Below, in pieces: positions 1 through 6,712 of a stretch of DNA of 19,090 nt. Where the stretch lies: NCBI GenBank assembly GCA_903892365.1, contig CAITIF010000686.1:1-19090 (forward strand). Reading direction: 5' to 3'. A program made the translations under genes and the position numbers. A model generated the notes under the pieces. That model saw only the letters and a program-made list of their open reading frames with translations, ran no database searches and was not told where the DNA came from. The stretch comes from an uncultured Pirellula sp. GTDB taxonomy: Bacteria; Planctomycetota; Planctomycetia; Pirellulales; Pirellulaceae. Within the stretch, counting starts at the first letter, position 1. Each line of letters opens with the position of its first letter.

Positions 1-67
1 GCGGCTCAGTAATTTACTTGCGCAAACTACAAAGTGAGTGCCATTTGGCTAGCGCCAGCGGCTCAGT
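1..67. repeat. GC-rich dispersed repeat, left-edge copy (REP-like)
   Basis: The 10-mer gcggctcagt occurs at 1-10 and again at 58-67. The second copy is part of a longer unit at 47-66 whose reverse complement is CTGAGCCGCTGGCGCTAGCC. A near-identical unit, TGAGCCGCAGGCGCTAACC, lies at 16081-16099; 17 of the 19 aligned bases match. The left-edge copy covers the stop codon (63-65) of the methyltransferase gene. Two related copies about 16 kb apart suggest a dispersed intergenic repeat family. Its function is unknown, and the element may continue beyond the left edge. Confidence 0.5.
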
Positions 68-1664
68 TGCATAGCAAAGCTTGCCGGACAAAAAAAGCGA
101 GGCGCGACTTAAGAAATTCCAAAGGATCCATAGCAGGCATAGCCCCACTATCCTGTTGGACCTTTATCGCTTCCCGGACCAAGTCGACAAGCTGCGGGAT
201 GGAATTGGATCCGTCTAGGTTGCACAAAAGCCTTCGATCGAGCGCATTCAATTCCACGGACCGATGCTGTAGGGTTGTGACTCGTTCGCCAGTTGCGGCC
301 AGACTTCGCGCGATCTTGCTTGCTCGTGGCTTGACGGAAACGGAAAGGGTGTGCGATGCGGGAATGGTATGCAACCATAAACCACCCGACAAAGCGGCTC
401 GAATCAACGCTATTTGCAAGGACTGTACTGCGTCCAAAGATTGTAATTTCTGCAATTCGCTTCCCCCCATACGACTGATGCTGGCACATCGCTTTACGGC
501 TTCGGAAAAAAGCCAAGCAAAAGAACATCCGCCATTTCCCACTTCCGACAGTACATGAAATGCGGATTCCACAAGCTGATTGTCAAAATCGAGCTGGACC
601 ATCGTGCCGGTATGCTTGTACCGAAAAGGAATGCTGCCATCCGAGGTTCGGCTTAACTGGGGTTGCGTCTCGTTCCCTTGCGTCTCATCACGCAAACAGG
701 GTTCAAGCAATGATTCCAGTCGGAACCGCTGAAGGATATTCGGGTCGTAATTACGACTTAGGACCTGCTCTTGATGGCATATCAGCGATTGCCGAAACAT
801 TCGGCCCGTCACAAAATCCGAATACTGTTCCAGTTGCAGGTAACCGTCCGAAAGGGATTCAAAAGCATCTGCGAGCGCTTGCATGTTGGCTTTTCCGAAG
901 GGAAGGCTCAGGTCAGCCTCGCCCAAATACTGAAGGCCGAATGGACTTAATTGATCGGTGAATTCATGAAAGTAAAAAGGGAAATTGCATTCTTCGAGGT
1001 ATTCATGATAGACGTAGGAATCGTCCTTCCCTTTCAAAGCTTCCATTTCTTGAAGCAGCAACTTTTCGTGCAACTGCTCACCCTTCAGTTCCTTGGCTAA
1101 CAGTTCGAGCAACTTCTTCGCTTCAACAAGTTTCTCAGCAGGGCGTTCGAACTGACTGGCTCGAAAGAGCATTGCATCCCGCAGTGAGCCTCGGTAATTC
1201 CAACCGGGCTTGGTGTTGTAGCTAATGGTGGCGATACCGTTCGTGACAAGATTCTCACGGCAAATCCTTAGAATGGCTTGTTGTGCCTTAAGTGGAACCC
1301 ATGAAAAGACTCCGTGGCACACGATATAGTCAAACATCCCAAGGGATGCGTCGATATCCAAAACGTCCATGTGCCTGAGATCAACGTTCGAAAAACCTAG
1401 ATCCAATGCCCACGCGTTGGCTTCTTCGATTTGCAATCGCGATAAATCGACGCCTACGAACTGACTTCCAGGCAACTGCTCTGCCATGGGAATCAAATTC
1501 CCCCCACGCCCACAACCGATTTCCAAAACGCGGCAAGAACGCACATCCGGAGGCATTACGCCATAAACCATCCCGATCGATGCAAGCCGATCAGGATGCG
1601 TTTGCGGAAAGGCATAACGCGTGTACGGTAACTGGTCGTAAGTGGACAATTGCAAAGGAGTCAT
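63..1664 (-). CDS. SAM-dependent methyltransferase with methyltransferase-regulatory domain
   Basis: This is a class I SAM methyltransferase of 533 residues from the ATG at 1664. The N-terminus has the family opening YDQLPYTRYAFPQTHPDRL. Motif I is VLEIGCGRGGN (about residues 46-56), followed by the acidic ribose-binding VGVDLS. The long C-terminal part resembles the methyltransferase-regulatory region (PF10119-like) found in this architecture, including rickettsial protein-lysine methyltransferases. Its substrate cannot be read from sequence; a protein target is possible. A GTG at 1703 is in frame and would overlap the upstream gene by 14 bp. I prefer the ATG because it leaves the usual short lead before the YDxLPY motif and a 25-bp gap. 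It probably shares a transcript with the 4-TM gene upstream. The stop codon lies inside a GC-rich repeat. Confidence 0.88.
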   Translation of the reverse strand: MTPLQLSTYDQLPYTRYAFPQTHPDRLASIGMVYGVMPPDVRSCRVLEIGCGRGGNLIPMAEQLPGSQFVGVDLSRLQIEEANAWALDLGFSNVDLRHMDVLDIDASLGMFDYIVCHGVFSWVPLKAQQAILRICRENLVTNGIATISYNTKPGWNYRGSLRDAMLFRASQFERPAEKLVEAKKLLELLAKELKGEQLHEKLLLQEMEALKGKDDSYVYHEYLEECNFPFYFHEFTDQLSPFGLQYLGEADLSLPFGKANMQALADAFESLSDGYLQLEQYSDFVTGRMFRQSLICHQEQVLSRNYDPNILQRFRLESLLEPCLRDETQGNETQPQLSRTSDGSIPFRYKHTGTMVQLDFDNQLVESAFHVLSEVGNGGCSFAWLFSEAVKRCASISRMGGSELQKLQSLDAVQSLQIALIRAALSGGLWLHTIPASHTLSVSVKPRASKIARSLAATGERVTTLQHRSVELNALDRRLLCNLDGSNSIPQLVDLVREAIKVQQDSGAMPAMDPLEFLKSRLAFFVRQALLCN

Positions 1665-1689
1665 AACCAGGTTGTCTTTGAATGAAGCT

Positions 1690-2295
1690 TCACCAAGAAC
1701 CACGTCCGCTCACCCGAGTCATGAGTGATACAATTACGATGACCAACAGGACTAAAGTCACAAGCAGAATGACCACAATCCAAGTCAGGATCGACGTCTT
1801 GTACCTCATGTGCGGGGTTTGCGCAATAACTTGTTTGTACGCATCCGAGAAGACATAACTTCCTTTTTCTGAGAGAAGCAAATACAAGAAATAAGCGCTG
1901 ATTAACGTTCCAATCGGAAAGCCTAGCAATCCAATGGCCGAAATTACCGTAGCACCAATCCTGGCTGCGGGCCGAAGCTTTCGGACGCCGATGCCAGACC
2001 AAATTTGAAGCACACCGAGCGAAAGAAAACCAGCTCCGACCGCTAGTGCGACCAATAATACCAGGGTCGGTCCACCGAATTCATTGGGACCTGTATCGTT
2101 CAAACTGCCGATACCAGCGATGATATAAGCTAACGAGATCAACAACGAAAACACACCCCCGATCAGATACAGAGTTCCCATGGATTTCACGGAGGCTTCG
2201 TGTCCGAGGTACCGCGTTCGAATCGACTCGACGTCCGTCAGTTCTTGGGGAGCCAAGTAGGTGGATGCTTCAACTGCGTAGGGATTTTGGTCCAT
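1690..2295 (-). CDS. Hypothetical four-TM membrane protein
   Basis: I do not recognise a named family for this 201-residue protein. It opens with MDQNPYA, a start I associate with small planctomycete membrane proteins, then about 35 polar residues. Four hydrophobic segments follow at roughly 40-63, 76-99, 112-142 and 169-192, and the C-terminus is short and basic. There is no signal peptide, so it should be an inner-membrane protein with a cytoplasmic N-terminus. The downstream methyltransferase begins 25 bp after its stop, or overlaps it if the GTG start is used, so the two are likely cotranscribed. No catalytic motif is visible. Confidence 0.8.
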   Translation of the reverse strand: MDQNPYAVEASTYLAPQELTDVESIRTRYLGHEASVKSMGTLYLIGGVFSLLISLAYIIAGIGSLNDTGPNEFGGPTLVLLVALAVGAGFLSLGVLQIWSGIGVRKLRPAARIGATVISAIGLLGFPIGTLISAYFLYLLLSEKGSYVFSDAYKQVIAQTPHMRYKTSILTWIVVILLVTLVLLVIVIVSLMTRVSGRGSW

Positions 2296-2484
2296 GGTAA
2301 AGTGTTAGGTCATCAGTTGCGAATCCTTAAAAACCGCTCCAGGCACTGGCTAGAATACTTGATCAGGCCTTACTTTGGCAGCACCTGTCTAGCAAACCTG
2401 CAGCGAATCGAATCATTTGGATTAGAATATCTTCGCTTCATAGTTTCGAAGCCGAGATCTGTTTTTACAACCTGAGTTTTCAGC

Positions 2485-4017
2485 ATGCAAATCGCTTATT
2501 TTGATTGTTTCAGCGGCATCAGCGGGGATATGACTTTAGCCGCATTGATCGATGCGGGAGCGGATCTCGCTGCGATCCAAACTGCGATTGCATCCATGGA
2601 TTTGGGAGCTGTCAGGCTTTCGGTGACTAATACTCAGCGGAATGGTTTTCGCGGCAAGCTGCTTGCGATCGAACAACCTCGCGAACATGCCCACCGTTAT
2701 CTACGAGACATACATACTCATATTCGACGCGGTCGATTTTCTGCTCAAGCCAAAGACTTAGCGATGCGATTCTTTGAACGCATTGCAAGAGCCGAAGCCA
2801 AAGTGCATGGAACCACCATGGATCGAGTTCAGTTTCATGAAGTCGGAGCCATCGATTCCATCGTCGACATGGTAGGAGTCGCCATCGCATGGGATATGCT
2901 CGGGATCGAAAAGGCCTATGCTTCTGCCGTGCCGACAGGATCAGGATTGATTCGTATTGCGCACGGTACGGTCAGCGTGCCCGCCCCTGCGACCGCCGAA
3001 CTTTTGATGGGCGTTCCAATCGCTCCAACGCAAATCCAAATGGAAATGACAACTCCTACAGGTGCTGCGATTCTTACGGAGCTTGTCAGCGATTTCGGTC
3101 CAATGCCATCCATGCAGGTGGGTCGAATCGGTTATGGGGCCGGCAATAAAAACATTCCGGATCGACCGAATCTACTTCGATTGTTGATTGGAAACTCACT
3201 GAGTTCCATCACCAAACCAGCCCAACACGATAGCGATCAAGTCGTTGTGTTGGAATGCAATTTGGACGACATTCCAGGGGAGCAAATCGGCTTCGCAATC
3301 GAATGCCTTTGGAAGGCCGGGGCATTGGACGTTTTTACCAGCTCGATTCAAATGAAAAAGAACCGGCCAGGAACGTTGCTGACCGTTCTCGCCAAGCCGG
3401 AGGACCGGCAATCGCTGGAAGCGATTCTCTTTCAACACACTGGAACTTTAGGGATTCGATATCGACGGCAAGCCAGAACGGTTTTGCCTCGAACGACGGT
3501 GGAAGTTCCAACCCCTTGGGGACTCGTGCTTGGAAAGGTTTCCAAGCTCCCCTCAGGCGAAGAAGATTTTTCACCCGAATATGAAGACTGCGCTCGCATC
3601 GCCAAGACCTTTGGATTGCGGCTCACCGACGTTACCCAAAAGGTTCACGAATGCTACCTGGCAGATCTACCTCCAACAACCCACATCAGCGCCAGCAACC
3701 AAAAAGCCAGCCCACGAGTCGAAAGCGTCAATGCTGTCTTCATGCAAGCCGCCTTTGAAGACGAATTTGGAACCGAATCGATGAAACCGAAAGGTTTCGA
3801 GCCGCCAGCTCAAAGTCCAGAGCCGCCGCAGCAAGAGAAGAATTCGGAGACCGGGTTAGAATCCGGCGGGCCGAACGAATTCTATCGCTGGGACAGTTCC
3901 CCTTGGTCGGTTGAGCGAATCGCGCCTTTGCCCCCACCGAAGATCCCGAACGAGTTTCCTATTCCGGATCATCCCGTGCATGACGATCCAATGCAGCACC
4001 CTCGGGATACACCTTAG
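2485..4017 (+). CDS. larC: Nickel pincer cofactor biosynthesis protein LarC
   Basis: LarC inserts nickel into the pyridinium dithiocarboxylate mononucleotide precursor, in a CTP-dependent step, to make the nickel-pincer nucleotide cofactor of lactate racemase and related enzymes. The N-terminus MQIAYFDCFSGISGDM and the block FHEVGAIDSIVDMVG (about 113-127) are characteristic. The second half, starting VVLECNLDDIPGEQIGFA (about 254), is the LarC2-type domain. In some lactobacilli LarC1 and LarC2 are joined only by frameshifting; here they are one continuous frame. The protein is 510 residues, about 110 longer than usual. The extra is a C-terminal acidic, proline-rich tail from about residue 397. 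No larB, larE or larA is present in the window. The gene stands alone and converges with scpA. Confidence 0.93.
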   Translation: MQIAYFDCFSGISGDMTLAALIDAGADLAAIQTAIASMDLGAVRLSVTNTQRNGFRGKLLAIEQPREHAHRYLRDIHTHIRRGRFSAQAKDLAMRFFERIARAEAKVHGTTMDRVQFHEVGAIDSIVDMVGVAIAWDMLGIEKAYASAVPTGSGLIRIAHGTVSVPAPATAELLMGVPIAPTQIQMEMTTPTGAAILTELVSDFGPMPSMQVGRIGYGAGNKNIPDRPNLLRLLIGNSLSSITKPAQHDSDQVVVLECNLDDIPGEQIGFAIECLWKAGALDVFTSSIQMKKNRPGTLLTVLAKPEDRQSLEAILFQHTGTLGIRYRRQARTVLPRTTVEVPTPWGLVLGKVSKLPSGEEDFSPEYEDCARIAKTFGLRLTDVTQKVHECYLADLPPTTHISASNQKASPRVESVNAVFMQAAFEDEFGTESMKPKGFEPPAQSPEPPQQEKNSETGLESGGPNEFYRWDSSPWSVERIAPLPPPKIPNEFPIPDHPVHDDPMQHPRDTP

Positions 4018-4048
4018 CCAAAACAATGCAAAGATAGACGCAATGGAC

Positions 4049-4864
4049 CTACCTTGGCACCACAGGCAAGTTCGAATTCGCCACGGCTTCCAAAGCTAAG
4101 TTTTCGACTTTGGCCACATCCAATTCGGCAGGGAAGTCTGGACCGGGTAACAAAAAAAGTGGTCCATCGGCGGTCTCTTGCGATGCGTACAAACCGTGAT
4201 GGCGAGTCATCTCCAGAGTGGCTAAGAACATAGCGATCAACGCACTTTTGTGCATTCCAACTTCAAAGAGCTCCTGCAATTCAACCCGATTCAACTGGAG
4301 CACTTGCGCGTGAATACGCGACATGTAAACATGAATGGGGGTGTCATCGTATTGGATACTATGCTGGGCAGTCTTTTGTCGAGCTTTTAGAATTCGACCG
4401 AAAGCACTTACCAAATCCCATACCTCGACCCTTGCTATCGGCACTTCATCCGCATCGATTCGTCGCGGAGGCAGGTCGCTCGCGAGACGTGAGTAACGCA
4501 ATTGCCACCTTCGACTTTGCTCGTCTAGCAGACTAGCAGCATCGCGAAAGCGTTTGTATTGAATCAATCGATCCACCAACTGAGGCATCGATTCACGCAT
4601 GACACCTGACGACTCGTCGTCGGACGGATCTTCTACGGCAGGCAAGACGGCCTTGGCTTTGTATTCGATCAACTGACTGGTGATATCGACGAACTCACCG
4701 ACATCATCTAAGTCCAAGGACTCCAAGATCTCAAGGTAGCTCATGTACTGATGCGTGATTCTCGCTAACGACAGTTCCTCCAAAGGAAGCTCTTCGCGCC
4801 GGACCAGGTAAAGCAGCAAGTCCAACGGTCCGTGGTAGCTGGGCAGATCGATACCAAACGCCAT
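4049..4864 (-). CDS. scpA: Segregation and condensation protein A (ScpA kleisin)
   Basis: ScpA is the kleisin subunit of the bacterial SMC-ScpAB condensin, which compacts and helps segregate the chromosome in the cytoplasm. The N-terminal signature YHGPLDLLLYLVRREELPLEEL (written in part) sits at about residues 9-30, followed by ARITHQYMSYLE. A charged linker comes next, then a C-terminal winged-helix part with VELQELFEVGMHKSALIAMFLATLE. The length of 271 residues is normal. The start has a good ribosome site, AGGAT, six bases upstream. Only 15 bp separate it from the stop of the beta-barrel gene, so it is probably the last gene of the outer-membrane assembly operon. Neither scpB nor smc is in view. 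Confidence 0.93.
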   Translation of the reverse strand: MAFGIDLPSYHGPLDLLLYLVRREELPLEELSLARITHQYMSYLEILESLDLDDVGEFVDITSQLIEYKAKAVLPAVEDPSDDESSGVMRESMPQLVDRLIQYKRFRDAASLLDEQSRRWQLRYSRLASDLPPRRIDADEVPIARVEVWDLVSAFGRILKARQKTAQHSIQYDDTPIHVYMSRIHAQVLQLNRVELQELFEVGMHKSALIAMFLATLEMTRHHGLYASQETADGPLFLLPGPDFPAELDVAKVENLALEAVANSNLPVVPR

Positions 4865-4870
4865 GATGCG

Positions 4871-4875
4871 ATCCT
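4871..4875 (-). promoter_or_regulatory. Ribosome binding site of scpA
   Basis: AGGAT on the minus strand lies six bases before the ATG at 4864, in the 15-bp gap after the barrel gene's stop. It supports translation of scpA from the upstream operon transcript. Confidence 0.6.
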
Positions 4876-4879
4876 ACGT

Positions 4880-6667
4880 CTATCGTGTCAGACCCATGGT
4901 GAAGGAAAAAATCTGGCGAGAATCAGTATCTGCGTAAGCGATTGGGAACGCGAAATCAAACGCCAAAGGTGCTGGTCCAAGCGCCGGGACTGCGATTCGA
5001 GCACCGAAACCTGGCGCCACCCGGAAATTGTCCCAATTGACTTCAATATCTTTTTCGACGGTACCGTAATCCAAGAACGCTACCATCCTCAACATGTCAT
5101 CCGCGGTTACAGGCAACATGTATTCAAACGAACCAAGCATTTGGAAACGACCACCGACTTGAATATCGCTATCCACGGGAGATGCTCCACGAAATTGGAA
5201 ACCTCTCATCGTGGAGAAACCACCTGCGAAAAAGTTTTCAAAGAGGGGTGTGTCTTCGCCAGTAAAGCCAAGCCGCATCGAACTGGTGAAGGTATGACGC
5301 CCCGAACCGTCGGCTCGCTCCCGAACTAAAAAGTAACGGCTCAAGTTGATCTGCCCTCGAGGGAAATCGAACTCACCAAAATTCTGATCGTAAATCATTT
5401 CCAGCAAATGGCCCTCGGTCGGAAGAAACGGGCTATCACGAGTATTGTGCGCTAATCGAACTCGACCGGTATACAGGTCGTTACTGCCCACCACGTTGTC
5501 CAAGGCCGGTAGGCCAATAATTCGAGGCCGAGTGATCTTCACGTCCTCACCTCGCAATTCGGTAGTCAGCGAGAGATCCGGGGTGACTTCGTAACCGACA
5601 GCGACCCGCGCACCCAACCGTTGCTCGGTCCAGTCGCGGTAGATTCGCGTAAAGTAGAAACCGCCCACCGATAGACTGAATGGCGAATAGCCAAACAAGT
5701 TGGGCTCGGTCCAATTCAAGGTGTAACGCTGAACTTGGTTGCCGGGAACAAGCTCGGCCCGGAAGTTCTGCCCTGCACCGCGAAAGGCTCCATTGAGCAT
5801 ATCGCTCGGACGGCCCGGCCATTTCATGATGTCGAAGTTGCGTTCTTCCAAAACGAACTGACCAGCGACTCCAAGATCGCTATTGACCGATCCACCCACG
5901 GAGAAGCGTCCGGTTTGCCCCTCCTGAGCGTAAACATCGACCGGAACGTTCTTGATCCTTGGGTTGTATCCAAAAGGACTTTCAGCCGTTGGAGAATTGG
6001 GCTGTATTTGCCATGGTTCATTCAACCTTGGCCCTGGCTCGCCCATTGGCCCAGGAATTAAGGGGGCAGCATAAGGTTGCGAAGGCGCAATCCCAACTGC
6101 CGGACCTTGATTAAACATCGGTTGCCCGACCGGAGCTTGGCCGTTGTAAACAGGGTTCGGTACCATGTTGGGTGCAGGGGCAGGCACCAAGTAGGGTTGG
6201 GCAGGAACGCCATAAACCGGTGGGTTTGGACCTGGATTGCCATAGCCTGGAGCTGGTAATGCCTCTCCTGCTGGAGGGCCGATACTGTACGCGTTCCCCG
6301 TTCCATAGGACGGCGGGGCGGGATACCCTTGAACGTTTGGTGGTGGCGGCACAGGGGTGTTCGGGCTGTAGGTGTATCCAAACCCAGGCCCGACATTCTG
6401 AGCATAGGCCGAACTAGCTGTCGAAAGAATCCACAAGACCAACAGTGCAGAACAGATCGCTAGACCATGCCCACGCTCTGCTGAATTGCTTAGCTTGCTC
6501 CCTATCTTCTGGATGCACCGCACTCGCGAAAATCGCAATGCACAGGCTTGTCGAAAAAGATACTCGAGCGATTGAAATTGACTTAGCATAGTTGGTTCTT
6601 GCGCATCCACTGGAATGATCTCCGACGTCATCAAATCAAACCGCATGCATTGTTGAATTCTGGCCAT
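4880..6667 (-). CDS. BamA/TamA-type outer-membrane beta-barrel protein lacking POTRA domains
   Basis: This is the membrane barrel of a BamA (Omp85 superfamily) insertase, encoded separately from its POTRA domains. A hydrophobic segment at about 69-84 ends in SSAYA|QN, a clear signal peptidase I site near residue 89. A Pro/Gly/Tyr/Asn-rich linker follows to about 235, then a barrel from about 240 to 595. The barrel contains MRGF at 487-490, matching the conserved (V/I)RGF lid-loop motif of Omp85 barrels, and NTRDSPFLPTEGH at 408-420. It ends FSFTMGLTR. The product is 595 residues from 6667, but an ATG at 6589 or a later start would shorten an unusually long signal n-region. It lies 45 bp downstream of the five-POTRA gene and 15 bp upstream of scpA. 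Barrel assignment is confident; exact Bam versus Tam role is inferred. Confidence 0.88.
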   Translation of the reverse strand: MARIQQCMRFDLMTSEIIPVDAQEPTMLSQFQSLEYLFRQACALRFSRVRCIQKIGSKLSNSAERGHGLAICSALLVLWILSTASSAYAQNVGPGFGYTYSPNTPVPPPPNVQGYPAPPSYGTGNAYSIGPPAGEALPAPGYGNPGPNPPVYGVPAQPYLVPAPAPNMVPNPVYNGQAPVGQPMFNQGPAVGIAPSQPYAAPLIPGPMGEPGPRLNEPWQIQPNSPTAESPFGYNPRIKNVPVDVYAQEGQTGRFSVGGSVNSDLGVAGQFVLEERNFDIMKWPGRPSDMLNGAFRGAGQNFRAELVPGNQVQRYTLNWTEPNLFGYSPFSLSVGGFYFTRIYRDWTEQRLGARVAVGYEVTPDLSLTTELRGEDVKITRPRIIGLPALDNVVGSNDLYTGRVRLAHNTRDSPFLPTEGHLLEMIYDQNFGEFDFPRGQINLSRYFLVRERADGSGRHTFTSSMRLGFTGEDTPLFENFFAGGFSTMRGFQFRGASPVDSDIQVGGRFQMLGSFEYMLPVTADDMLRMVAFLDYGTVEKDIEVNWDNFRVAPGFGARIAVPALGPAPLAFDFAFPIAYADTDSRQIFSFTMGLTR

Positions 6668-6712
6668 AGTGACAGCTGATTTGCCTCGTACCCTAGTCCA
6701 CTTGATCGATCA

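Noticed and set aside
2296..2484. Riboswitch or RNA gene in the gap before larC
   Set aside because: No stable hairpin set or known conserved core was seen in 189 bp; it is most simply the divergent promoter region.
6668..6712. Simple sequencing frameshift splitting BamA
   Set aside because: The two frames do not abut: a 45-bp gap and a complete signal peptide with a signal peptidase site stand between POTRA5 and the linker.
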